Source: Ruminococcus sp. JC304 (GTDB lineage Bacteria > Bacillota > Clostridia > Lachnospirales > Lachnospiraceae). Taken from it: a DNA stretch of 64,000 bases. A model generated the notes under the pieces. It searched no databases and was not told the DNA's origin. It saw only the letters and a list, made by a program, of their open reading frames with translations. The position numbers were made by a program, and so were the translations under genes. The stretch is taken from contig HE978651.1 in the NCBI GenBank assembly GCA_000285855.2, positions 3,314,462-3,378,461 of the forward strand. Direction: 5' to 3'. How positions within the stretch are numbered: position 1 is the first letter of the stretch; each line of letters opens with the position of its first letter. This document shows, piece by piece, positions 50,693 through 58,382 of this stretch.

Positions 50693-52255
50693 CGTTCCCG
50701 GTGGCTTGCTAGTCAGGTCGTAGAATACACGATTAACTCCCTTAACCTCATTAATAACACGGTTCATGACTCTGTTCAGTACTGCATATGGAATCTCAGA
50801 GGATTCGGCTGTCATAAAGTCAACTGTCTGAACTGCGCGGAGCGCTACTGCATAATCGTAGGTTCTGAAATCACCCATAACACCTACGCTCTGCATATTT
50901 GTCAGCGCTGCAAAGTACTGGTTCGGCATCCAGGACGGATCCTCACCGTGTTCCTTCTTATATTCAGCAGCTGCGTTATCTACCTCTTCACGATAGATAA
51001 AGTCTGCATCCTGTACAATACGTACCTTCTCTGCAGTAACCTCACCGATGATACGAACTCCAAGTCCTGGTCCAGGGAATGGCTGACGGAACACCAGTCT
51101 TTCCGGAAGTCCAAGTTCCAGGCCAGCTTTACGCACCTCATCCTTGAACAGATCACGGAGCGGCTCGATGATTTCCTTGAAATCAACGAAATCCGGAAGT
51201 CCTCCTACATTATGATGAGATTTGATCACTGCGGACTCGCCGCCCAGACCACTCTCTACAACATCCGGATAAATAGTTCCCTGTGCAAGGAAATCTACTG
51301 CACCGATCTTCTTAGCTTCTTCCTCAAAAATGCGGATAAACTCTTCACCGATAATCTTACGTTTTGCCTCAGGCTCTGTAACACCTGCAAGCTTGTCATA
51401 ATATCTCTGCTGTGCATTGACACGGATAAAGTTCAGGTCGAACTGTCCCTCCGGTCCAAATATAGCTTCAACCTCATCTCCCTCATCCTTGCGGAGAAGG
51501 CCATGATCTACGAATACACAGGTAAGCTGTCTGCCGATGGCTCTGGAAAGAAGACCTGCTGCTACAGAAGAATCCACTCCGCCGGACAGAGCAAGGAGAA
51601 CTTTTCCATCTCCAACCTTTTCGCGGATCTCTTTGATGGTATTTTCAACAAATGCATCCATTTTCCAGTCTCCGGCGCACCCACAGACATCAAGGACGAA
51701 ATTGGACAGCATCTTCTTGCCTTCTACTGTATGAAGCACTTCCGGATGGAACTGGATCGCATACAGCTTCTTCGCCTCATTCTGTGCAGTTGCTACAGGG
51801 CAGTCTGCAGTATGTGCCGCAATCTCAAACCCAGGTGCAATCTGTGAAATATAATCTGTATGACTCATCCAACAGATTGTTTTATCAGATACATCTTTAA
51901 AAATTCTGGAATCTGTCTTATCGATCAGAAGTTCTGTCTTTCCGTACTCGCTGACATCTGCTTTCTCAACTTTTCCGCCCAGGACATGCATCATAAGCTG
52001 AGCTCCATAACAAAGACCCAGAACCGGAATTCCAAGTTCAAATAATTCTTTCGGACATGTAGGTGAATCTGCCTCATAGCAGCTGTTCGGACCACCGGTA
52101 AGAATAATTCCCTTAGGATTCATTTCTTTTATCTTCTCAAGATCGATCTTGTAGGAATAGATTTCACAGTATACATTACATTCTCTGACACGTCTCGCAA
52201 CCAGCTGATTATACTGACCACCGAAATCCAGTACAACGACTGTTTCTCTCTTCAT
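50678..52255 (-). CDS. guaA: GMP synthase (glutamine-hydrolysing)
   Basis: 525 aa from the ATG at 52255, chosen for AAGGAGG eight bases upstream. It converts XMP to GMP with glutamine and ATP. The N-terminal class I glutaminase has the nucleophile Cys in [11 protein letters not shown] and the His-x-Glu pair in QFHPE. The ATP-pyrophosphatase P-loop is [16 protein letters not shown], and the dimerisation domain ends PPGTIEFE. A second, glutaminase-less paralogue is at 27669. Its 3' end is the apparent attachment site of the adjacent element. Its leader overlaps two plus-strand RNA units. Confidence 0.97.
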   Translation of the reverse strand: MKRETVVVLDFGGQYNQLVARRVRECNVYCEIYSYKIDLEKIKEMNPKGIILTGGPNSCYEADSPTCPKELFELGIPVLGLCYGAQLMMHVLGGKVEKADVSEYGKTELLIDKTDSRIFKDVSDKTICWMSHTDYISQIAPGFEIAAHTADCPVATAQNEAKKLYAIQFHPEVLHTVEGKKMLSNFVLDVCGCAGDWKMDAFVENTIKEIREKVGDGKVLLALSGGVDSSVAAGLLSRAIGRQLTCVFVDHGLLRKDEGDEVEAIFGPEGQFDLNFIRVNAQQRYYDKLAGVTEPEAKRKIIGEEFIRIFEEEAKKIGAVDFLAQGTIYPDVVESGLGGESAVIKSHHNVGGLPDFVDFKEIIEPLRDLFKDEVRKAGLELGLPERLVFRQPFPGPGLGVRIIGEVTAEKVRIVQDADFIYREEVDNAAAEYKKEHGEDPSWMPNQYFAALTNMQSVGVMGDFRTYDYAVALRAVQTVDFMTAESSEIPYAVLNRVMNRVINEVKGVNRVFYDLTSKPPGTIEFE

Positions 52256-52383
52256 GTTTTCCTCCTTGTTTTTCATTATTTTTTCGCATCTCATTATAAA
52301 TTACAGCCATAACTTTTACAATATTTATTTTACCTAAATATTTTTTAAACACGCTCTTGAGTTTATGAGTTTTTTAGAATTTA

Positions 52384-52437
52384 ATCACGTTTTTTTCAAC
52401 AGTCCATCACATTTTACTCACAAATTCCCTGTATATT
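52384..52437 (+). promoter_or_regulatory. Promoter region of RNA unit A, with 22-bp-spaced direct repeats
   Basis: ATCACGTTTT (52384-52393) and ATCACATTTT (52406-52415) begin 22 bp apart, and a TATATT -10-like box (52432-52437) lies 16 bp after the second. The same arrangement recurs in unit B. No -35 box is evident, which fits activator-dependent promoters; LytTR-type response regulators bind repeats about two helical turns apart. Confidence 0.5.
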
Positions 52438-52443
52438 AATAAG

Positions 52444-52585
52444 CAAATAAAGCAAATGCTTTACAGAACAAATGCAATTGCTTTTTCATCATATAGATTT
52501 TAACTTTTTTCTTTTTCATACTTAGCCGGACCGAAAGGTCCGGCCCTCCTTCTTTTTACAGGCCTTTTACGGGTCTGTTTTTTTA
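52444..52585 (+). ncRNA. Tandem small RNA unit A with anti-Shine-Dalgarno tract
   Basis: Predicted 140-nt transcript. An AAAGC-AAAT-GCTTT hairpin is followed by a U-rich region and a 7-bp hairpin CCGGACC-GAAA-GGTCCGG with a GNRA tetraloop. Next is the unpaired CCTCCTTCTTTTT. The terminator is ACAGGCC-TTTTAC-GGGTCTGT plus seven T (52558-52585). The unit B copy changes two pairs of the GNRA stem in a compensatory way. CCTCCTT can pair with ribosome binding sites. On the opposite strand a short frame MKKKKVKIY also exists, but the GNRA loop and the T-runs favour the plus strand. Confidence 0.6.
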
Positions 52586-52621
52586 TCCTTGCAGGTCATT
52601 TTATAAGTTTTTTAGAATTTC

Positions 52622-52675
52622 ATCACATTTTTTTCAATTTCACATCACATTTTGCTCACATTTTCCCTATATAGT
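52622..52675 (+). promoter_or_regulatory. Promoter region of RNA unit B, with 22-bp-spaced direct repeats
   Basis: ATCACATTTT at 52622-52631 and 52644-52653, 22 bp apart. A TATAGT box (52670-52675) lies 16 bp after the second repeat, identical spacing to unit A. Confidence 0.5.
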
Positions 52676-52681
52676 ATTAAA

Positions 52682-52817
52682 CAGATAAAGCGAATGCTTT
52701 ATTGATAAAACTTTTTCTTTTTCATACTTGCCGGGTCGCAAGACCCGGTACTCCTTCTTTTTAAAATGTAACAATCCCGTCAGCAGTACGCACAAGCTGC
52801 TGACGGGATTGTTTTTT
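52682..52817 (+). ncRNA. Tandem small RNA unit B with anti-Shine-Dalgarno tract
   Basis: Predicted 135-nt transcript, paralogous to unit A. AAAGC-GAAT-GCTTT hairpin, U-rich stretch, CCGGGTC-GCAA-GACCCGG hairpin (GNRA loop), then unpaired CTCCTTCTTTTT. The last part is a perfect 17-bp terminator stem (52770-52786 with 52797-52813) followed by TTTTTT on the plus strand. The T-run orientation suits a plus-strand transcript, although no plus-strand gene lies upstream; feoB ends here from the other side and may share the hairpin. Confidence 0.6.
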
Positions 52818-52819
52818 CT
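52770..52819. terminator. Strong terminator between RNA unit B and feoB
   Basis: A perfect 17-bp stem with arms starting AACAATCCCGTCAG and ending GGGATTGTT. T6 follows on the plus strand; on the minus strand only ACATTTT follows. Best suited to plus-strand transcripts, usable by feoB. Confidence 0.9.
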
Positions 52820-55154
52820 ACCATATTCCACCTATTAAATGTACGATCCATGCAACGATCCACGCAATGGCACACTGCCACAGAACTACAAATGCCGCCC
52901 ATCTGCCACCCAGTTCACGTTTCACAGATGCAATTGCTGCCACACATGGAGTATAAAGCAGGCTGAATGCCAGCAGTGATGCTGCTGCCAGTGGTGTAAG
53001 CACGGATGCAATGCTTCCTGCAAAAAGGACCTCCAGAGTGGACACTACACTCTCCTTTGCCATAAATCCACTGATCAAGGCTGTACAGATTCTCCAGTCT
53101 CCCAGTCCAAGAGGCTTAAAGACAGGTGCCAGACAGCCTGCCACCAAAGCCAGAATACTGTCAGAGGAATCCTTTACTAAATTCAGATGTAGATCAAAGC
53201 TCTGAAGGAACCAGACTACCATGGTTGCCAGAAGAATCACTGAAAATGCCCTCTGCAGAAAATCTTTCGCTTTTTCCCATAAAAGCTGTGTCACATTCTT
53301 CGCTCCCGGCAGACGATAGTTCGGAAGTTCCATCACAAAAGGTACCGGATCTCCCTTAAAAAGAGTTCCGTTATACAAAAATGCTACCAAAATTCCTACT
53401 AAAATTCCCAACAGATAAAGTCCTGCCATGATCAGTCCGCCCCTCTTCGGAAAGAAGGAACTTACAAAAAAGGAATATATCGGAAGCTTTGCCGTACAAC
53501 TCATAAACGGTGTCAGAAGTATGGTCATTTTTCGGTCACGCTCACTGGTGAGAGTACGCGTAGCCATAACTGCCGGAACTGTACATCCAAATCCGATTAA
53601 CATAGGCACAATGCTTCGTCCGGATAAACCGATCTTACGCAACAGCTTATCCATTACAAATGCCACACGGGCAATATATCCGCTGTCCTCCATCAAGGAC
53701 AAAAAGAAAAACAAAGTTACAATAATGGGCAGAAAGCTAAGTACACTTCCCACTCCTGTAAAAATACCGTCGATCACCAGGCTGTGCATAGCACTGTTCA
53801 CATGAGCTGCTGTCAATGCTGCATCTGCCAGTTCAGATACTTTATCAATTCCCATTTCCAGCAGACTTTGCAGCCAGGCACCGATTACATTAAAGGTAAG
53901 ATAAAAAACAAGGACCATAATTCCAATAAAGCAGGGAATTGCCGTATATTTTCCGGTAAGAATCCTGTCTATTTTCTCGCTTCGGATCCTCTCTTTACTT
54001 TCCTTTGGTTTCACAACTGTCTGCTCACACAATCGTTCAATAAAGTCAAACCGCATATCTGCAATGGCTGCACTTCTATCTACCTGACGCTCCGTCTCCA
54101 TCTGCTGCACGATATGTTCCAACATTTCCGACTCGTTTGTATCAAGTTTCAGCTTTTCCAGAACCAGTGGATCCCCTTCGATCGCCTTGGTTGCCGCAAA
54201 ACGTGCCGGAATGTCCGCCTGGGCTGCATGATCCTCGATCAGATGCATGACCGCATGAATACACCGGTGGACAGATCCCTCATGATCGTTTTTATCACAA
54301 AAGTCTTGGCGCAGCGGGCGCTCCTGATATTTCGCAATATGTAAGGCATGCTTCACTAATTCATCCACGCCCTCATTTTTTGCTGCAGAAATGGGGATTA
54401 CCGGCACTCCCAGCAAAGCCTCCATCATATTCACATCTATAGAACCCTGGTTTCCGACTACCTCATCCATCATGTTCAGAGCTACAACCATAGGAATATC
54501 CATTTCCAGCAGCTGCATGGTCAGATACAGATTTCTTTCTATATTAGTGGCATCTACAATATTAATAATAGCCTTTGGCTTTGACTCCAGTACAAAATTA
54601 CGGGAAACAATCTCCTCGCTGCTGTATGGTGACATAGAATAGATACCAGGTAAGTCCGTGATTTCTGTATTGGGATGTCCTTTAATGGTACCCGTCTTAC
54701 GGTCAACAGTTACACCCGGGAAATTTCCTACATGCTGGTTGGATCCTGTCAGCTGGTTAAACAAGGTAGTCTTTCCACAGTTCTGGTTTCCTACCAGAGC
54801 ATAGGTCAACATAGTATCCTCCGGCAGTGGATGTTCATCCTTCTTGGAATGATATTTTCCCTCTTCACCCAGACCCGGATGTGCTGCATCGCTTAATGTA
54901 TCAATTCTCTTATGGCTGTTGCTCCGCCTAGGGATCTGTTCGATCTCTATCTGCTCTGCTTCTGCAAGTCTCAGGGTCAATTCATACCCATGTACCTGCA
55001 GTTCCATAGGGTCTCCCATGGGTGCAAATTTCACTACTGTAACCTCTGCTCCAGGAATCATACCCATATCCAGGAAATGCTGGCGCAAGGCCCCCTTACC
55101 GCCAACTGTTTTGATCACAGCACTTTTTCCGATTTCCAAATCTTTTAATGTCAT
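52818..55154 (-). CDS. feoB: FeoA-FeoB fusion, ferrous iron transporter
   Basis: 778 aa. Residues about 1-75 are a FeoA (SH3-like) domain (TLKDLEIGKSAVIKTVGG; LRLAEAEQI). The FeoB G domain follows with GNQNCGKTTLFNQLTG (G1), the DLPGIYS G3 loop, and NMMDE (G4). The membrane part has Gate motifs including GFGCTVPAVMATRTL and CTAKLPIY, with about ten helices. It imports Fe2+ under anaerobic conditions, with GTP binding at the cytoplasmic domain. GGTGAGCG precedes the ATG. FeoA is usually a separate gene; here it is fused. No FeoC gene is adjacent. Confidence 0.95.
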   Translation of the reverse strand: MTLKDLEIGKSAVIKTVGGKGALRQHFLDMGMIPGAEVTVVKFAPMGDPMELQVHGYELTLRLAEAEQIEIEQIPRRSNSHKRIDTLSDAAHPGLGEEGKYHSKKDEHPLPEDTMLTYALVGNQNCGKTTLFNQLTGSNQHVGNFPGVTVDRKTGTIKGHPNTEITDLPGIYSMSPYSSEEIVSRNFVLESKPKAIINIVDATNIERNLYLTMQLLEMDIPMVVALNMMDEVVGNQGSIDVNMMEALLGVPVIPISAAKNEGVDELVKHALHIAKYQERPLRQDFCDKNDHEGSVHRCIHAVMHLIEDHAAQADIPARFAATKAIEGDPLVLEKLKLDTNESEMLEHIVQQMETERQVDRSAAIADMRFDFIERLCEQTVVKPKESKERIRSEKIDRILTGKYTAIPCFIGIMVLVFYLTFNVIGAWLQSLLEMGIDKVSELADAALTAAHVNSAMHSLVIDGIFTGVGSVLSFLPIIVTLFFFLSLMEDSGYIARVAFVMDKLLRKIGLSGRSIVPMLIGFGCTVPAVMATRTLTSERDRKMTILLTPFMSCTAKLPIYSFFVSSFFPKRGGLIMAGLYLLGILVGILVAFLYNGTLFKGDPVPFVMELPNYRLPGAKNVTQLLWEKAKDFLQRAFSVILLATMVVWFLQSFDLHLNLVKDSSDSILALVAGCLAPVFKPLGLGDWRICTALISGFMAKESVVSTLEVLFAGSIASVLTPLAAASLLAFSLLYTPCVAAIASVKRELGGRWAAFVVLWQCAIAWIVAWIVHLIGGIW

Positions 55155-55250
55155 TGTAATTCGCTCACCTTTTTAATTTGCCATAGTTAGTAATTTATGA
55201 TTATGTCTATTTCACAGCAGAAGCTTTTATCTCAGGTTCCTGCCATCCGT

Positions 55251-55319
55251 TATTATTGAAGTTTTTTATCAATAATAATTTCTGAGGATAGCTTATACTA
55301 ACTGATATTTTTTGTCAAG
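55251..55319 (-). promoter_or_regulatory. feoB promoter region with palindrome
   Basis: Minus-strand TTGACA (55314-55319) with TAAGCT 17 bp away (55291-55296) or TATAAG 15 bp away. Downstream, TTATTATTGA (55251-55260) and TCAATAATAA (55270-55279) form a perfect 10-bp-arm palindrome. A Fur- or DtxR-type iron repressor site is a reasonable guess; the exact consensus of neither is matched. Confidence 0.55.
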
Positions 55320-55396
55320 TAGACAAGGTGAATTCTCAACATAGAAAAGCACGTTACTTTTCACTTTTCCCGTTACCTTTATTTTCTATCAACAAA

Positions 55397-55441
55397 GAAA
55401 AACACCGTCCCCGCAGCTCCTACGTCTGCAAAAACAGTGTC
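55397..55441 (-). terminator. Terminator after tRNA-Lys
   Basis: Minus-strand ACACTGT pairs with ACGGTGT, with an inner GCAG/CTGC stem, followed by TTTTCTTT. Confidence 0.75.
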
Positions 55442-55446
55442 TTTAG

Positions 55447-55519
55447 TGCGCCTTCAGGGGCTCGAACCCTGGACACCCTGATTAAGAGTCAGGTGCTCTA
55501 CCAGCTGAGCTAAAAGCGC
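55447..55519 (-). tRNA. tRNA-Lys (anticodon CTT)
   Basis: 73 nt, no encoded CCA. Acceptor stem GCGCTTT/AAGGCGC, D-arm TAGCTCAGCTGGTAGAGC, anticodon arm CCTGACTCTTAATCAGG with anticodon CTT, TpsiC arm CAGGG-TTCGAGC-CCCTG. Reads AAG codons. Confidence 0.97.
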
Positions 55520-55580
55520 TTATCATCTTTAATTTTCTGAGGTATTGTGCCTCAACGCAAGTGATATTATATTAAATACC

Positions 55581-55781
55581 TCAGAAAATGTCAATAGGTA
55601 TTTTAAAATTTTTTATTTTTTTGTTTTTCCTTTTTTTATCCTTTTCAGACAGCTTATTCAGCATATTGTTGACTTCTTCCACGGATTTTCGCAGTTCATT
55701 AAAGGCATTTGGCACGGTTCTGTGCTCATAGCTGAACTGGATCATTTTATTATGGAAAGAACCCTTCCGTTTACGCTTCAC
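55581..55781 (-). CDS. Small basic protein, doubtful
   Basis: About 66 aa from GTG at 55781, with AGGAG 6 bases upstream. Very rich in Lys and Arg (KLSEKDKKRKNKKIKNFKI). No homologue recognised. Between trmB and the tRNA; it may be a real small basic protein or chance coding. Confidence 0.3.
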   Translation of the reverse strand: MKRKRKGSFHNKMIQFSYEHRTVPNAFNELRKSVEEVNNMLNKLSEKDKKRKNKKIKNFKIPIDIF

Positions 55782-55963
55782 CGGCAACTCCTGCGGACAT
55801 CCTGCACAGGCAGCCTGAAGATCAGCCCTCCTGCCTGCACACCTGCCCTGGCAAACTCTTATTCTTATTCTATGCTCTGTTCTTCTCTATCTTTCACTTC
55901 TGTCCTCTGAATATCGTTCTCACGCCTCCGTATCACTCCCATGATACGATTCTTCTCCATCTT

Positions 55964-56626
55964 TCAGTTCTGTCCTCTGGAGATTACCATCTTACAGATA
56001 GGATTCCCCATAGAGGAAAATTTCTCCTCATATTCCGTCATTACATTTCCCTCAGACATCTGAGCATCATGATGCAGATCAAAGGTAAATGCATCCAGAT
56101 TCCATCCTGCATCCTTCACCTCTTCCAGGGAAAACTCAAACAGCTCTCTGTTATCTGTCTTAAACTCTACCTTACCCTCCGGCACCAGGATCTGATCATA
56201 TCGTGTCAGAAACTGCCTGGAAGTCAGGCGTCTTTTCGCATGACGTGCCTTTGGCCAGGGATCAGAGAAATTCAGGTAAATCTTATCCACCTCACCCTTT
56301 GCAAAAATCTCCGGCAAAAGTCTGGCATCCACCCGCATAAAATAAAGATTCGGATAAGTGATCCCCTCCTGTTCCAGTTCCGCCCTCTTCTGCAGCCCTC
56401 TCAGAAGCACACTGTCATACATCTCAATTCCTACATAATTAATTTCCGGATGCAGCCTGGCCAGATCCATAAGAAAACGTCCTTTTCCCATACCAACCTC
56501 AATATGAAGGGGCTGCTTTTTCTCAAACACATCTTCCCAGCTTCCCTTATGCTTCTCCGGCTCCTGAACTACATAAGCACTCTCCAAAATCGCATCCTGC
56601 GCTCCCGGTATATTTCTTAATCTCAT
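55964..56626 (-). CDS. trmB: tRNA (guanine-N7-)-methyltransferase
   Basis: 220 aa from the ATG at 56626 (CAGGAGGATTT upstream; longer frames lack a site). Makes m7G46 in tRNA using S-adenosylmethionine. Motifs: IEVGMGKGRFLMDLA for cofactor binding, YVGIEMYDSVL, and the family signature LNFSDPWPKARHAKRRL. FKTDNRELFEF follows near the end. Length is normal. It stands alone in the minus orientation next to the V-ATPase operon. Confidence 0.95.
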   Translation of the reverse strand: MRLRNIPGAQDAILESAYVVQEPEKHKGSWEDVFEKKQPLHIEVGMGKGRFLMDLARLHPEINYVGIEMYDSVLLRGLQKRAELEQEGITYPNLYFMRVDARLLPEIFAKGEVDKIYLNFSDPWPKARHAKRRLTSRQFLTRYDQILVPEGKVEFKTDNRELFEFSLEEVKDAGWNLDAFTFDLHHDAQMSEGNVMTEYEEKFSSMGNPICKMVISRGQN

Positions 56627-56739
56627 AAATCCTCCTGATACCCTTTCTATCGTCATGGGGATAAAAACCCCAACATTATCTTTATAACGTACCATAACCT
56701 CCCCCTCCCGTCAACCACCATCCACACTGCTGCCAGCCT

Positions 56740-56835
56740 CACCAATCCCCTGTGTTGCTGTTCGTTCCCTTCTTTGCAATACGCTTCCCTACTTGCTCAT
56801 AACCAAATAACTACTCCGCTGCTTCGGTAAATAAT
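56740..56835. repeat. Degenerate intergenic repeat, third copy
   Basis: GTTGCTGTTCGTTCCC...ATACGCTTCCCTACTTGCTCATAACC resembles, in variant form, the 18440-18565 and 27480-27560 blocks. No coding frame; it fills the gap between trmB and the V-ATPase promoter. Confidence 0.5.
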
Positions 56836-56890
56836 TATCAAATTTTTACCCCATACGTAAAATTTAGATGGTTTTTTCTCCAAATAGGTG

Positions 56891-56896
56891 TATAAT
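56891..56896 (+). promoter_or_regulatory. V-ATPase operon -10 box
   Basis: TATAAT about 77 bp upstream of the first gene. The -35 box (ATGGTT at 17 bp) is weak. Confidence 0.55.
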
Positions 56897-56972
56897 ATCT
56901 AACAGATATTACTATTTTGCACATAGTACATCTATCTTTTTTGTAAAATTTTGCCAACAAAGGAGGTTGAAG

Positions 56973-57284
56973 ATGGAGCAGATACTTAACAAATTATCTG
57001 AAATCGAACTTACAGCCCAGCACATCATGGAAGACTGTAATCAGACTAAGCAGCAGCTATCTGCAGAAGCAGAAAAAAACTGCCAGGATTACGACCAACA
57101 GCTGGAAGCTCAGACCACTGCCCAGATCCGGCAGATCCGTCAGAAACTGGAAGAGGAAAAAGATACACGCCTTTCTGCCTTGCGTGCAGAAACAGAAGCA
57201 ACCTTTTCCGCTCTGGACACATATTACGATGAAAATCACGTGCGCCTTTCCAAAGAACTTTTCCAGAAGATCCTGGAACTGTAA
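56973..57284 (+). CDS. V-type ATPase peripheral-stalk subunit G/H-like
   Basis: 103 aa from the ATG at 56973 (AAAGGAGG upstream). Almost entirely a coiled coil (LSAEAEKNCQDYDQQLEAQ; IRQKLEEEKDTRLSALRAE). First gene of the operon. By place and form it is the small stalk partner of subunit E. The shape, not a motif, supports this. Confidence 0.8.
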   Translation: MEQILNKLSEIELTAQHIMEDCNQTKQQLSAEAEKNCQDYDQQLEAQTTAQIRQIRQKLEEEKDTRLSALRAETEATFSALDTYYDENHVRLSKELFQKILEL

Positions 57285-57319
57285 AAAGCACTGTTAATAG
57301 GAAAGGAAGTGAACACAAA

Positions 57320-58363
57320 ATGGGAGGTGTACTCTCCTACAGCGGACTTTCCACGAAAATCCGCGCAATGCAAAGCCGGCTGACCACTATGGACCAGTTT
57401 GAAGAAATCCTTCAGCTGGCAGATGTCCAACAGGTAGCCGCCTATCTGAAACGAATGCCGGAATATTCCTCCAAATGGAATTCACTGGATGAAACCACTC
57501 TGCACAGAGGGCAGATTGAAAAGCTTCTAAAGAAATCTATTTTCCAGAATTTCTCCAGGCTCTACCATTTTGCCAATCCGGAACAGCGCAAATTCCTGGA
57601 TCTGTATTCCAGTCGTTATGAAATCCGTGTACTCAAGGAGGTCATGACCAATATTTTCGACCACCGTACCACGGATCCTGTAGATGTCTCCCCTTACCGG
57701 GATTTTTTCCGACATCACTCCAAAATTGATGTGGACCGGCTCACCACCTGCACCACTATGGAGGAGCTGATCAACAGCCTGAAAGGAAACGAATTCTATC
57801 ATCCCCTGTGTAAAATCCAGGAGCATGAAAACGCCCTGCTTTTTGATTACGGCATGGCGCTGGATCTGTATTACTTCACACAGATCTGGAATCTGAAAAA
57901 GAAGCTTTTCAGCGGCAAAGACCTGGAAGAAATTACCCGGACCTACGGTGAGAAATTTGATATGCTGAATCTGCAGTTTATCCAGCGTTCCAAACGCTGT
58001 TACGGTATGCAGCCGGCAGACATTTATGCCCTGCTGATCCCAATGAACTACAAACTGAAAAAAGAAGAGATCACAGCTATGGTAGAGGCTCCCACTGAAG
58101 AAGAAAGCCGCAGGATTTTCCAGAAGACCTGGTATGGCGCCAAATATGACAAACTGTCTATAGCCAACCTTGAGGAATTCTACAACTATATTCTGCGAAC
58201 TGTCCTGGAAAAGGAAGCCCACCGGAATCCATACTCTGTGGCTATGATCTATTCCTATTTATACCACAAGGAACATGAGGTAAACCGTCTGACCATCGCC
58301 ATTGAGTGCGTTCGCTACGGTGTGGCTCCCGCAGAAGCCATAGAATATATTAAGAACAATTAA
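57320..58363 (+). CDS. ntpC: V-type ATPase subunit C (d-type)
   Basis: 347 aa, all-helical. It begins MGGVLSYSGLSTKIRAMQSRL, typical of subunit C/d, and contains three repeats of the long helical pattern (YSSRYEIRVLKEVMTNIF). It sits at the rotor top between the central stalk and the membrane ring. AGGAAGTG upstream is a usable ribosome site. Follows subunit G/H by 36 bp. Confidence 0.9.
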   Translation: MGGVLSYSGLSTKIRAMQSRLTTMDQFEEILQLADVQQVAAYLKRMPEYSSKWNSLDETTLHRGQIEKLLKKSIFQNFSRLYHFANPEQRKFLDLYSSRYEIRVLKEVMTNIFDHRTTDPVDVSPYRDFFRHHSKIDVDRLTTCTTMEELINSLKGNEFYHPLCKIQEHENALLFDYGMALDLYYFTQIWNLKKKLFSGKDLEEITRTYGEKFDMLNLQFIQRSKRCYGMQPADIYALLIPMNYKLKKEEITAMVEAPTEEESRRIFQKTWYGAKYDKLSIANLEEFYNYILRTVLEKEAHRNPYSVAMIYSYLYHKEHEVNRLTIAIECVRYGVAPAEAIEYIKNN

Positions 58364-58382
58364 CCAAACAGGAGGTGACAAT

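Noticed and set aside
50948-51847. 299-codon plus-strand frame opposite guaA
   Set aside because: Antisense to a certain gene, no supporting site or motif.
52436-52519. Minus-strand 27-codon leader peptide MKKKKVKIY with a hairpin between SD and ATG
   Set aside because: Possible in principle, but the second copy shortens to eight codons, while the GNRA loops and terminator T-runs point to the plus strand.
52256-52818. Purine-type riboswitch ahead of guaA
   Set aside because: None of the conserved purine aptamer loops was found; the structures there fit the plus strand better.
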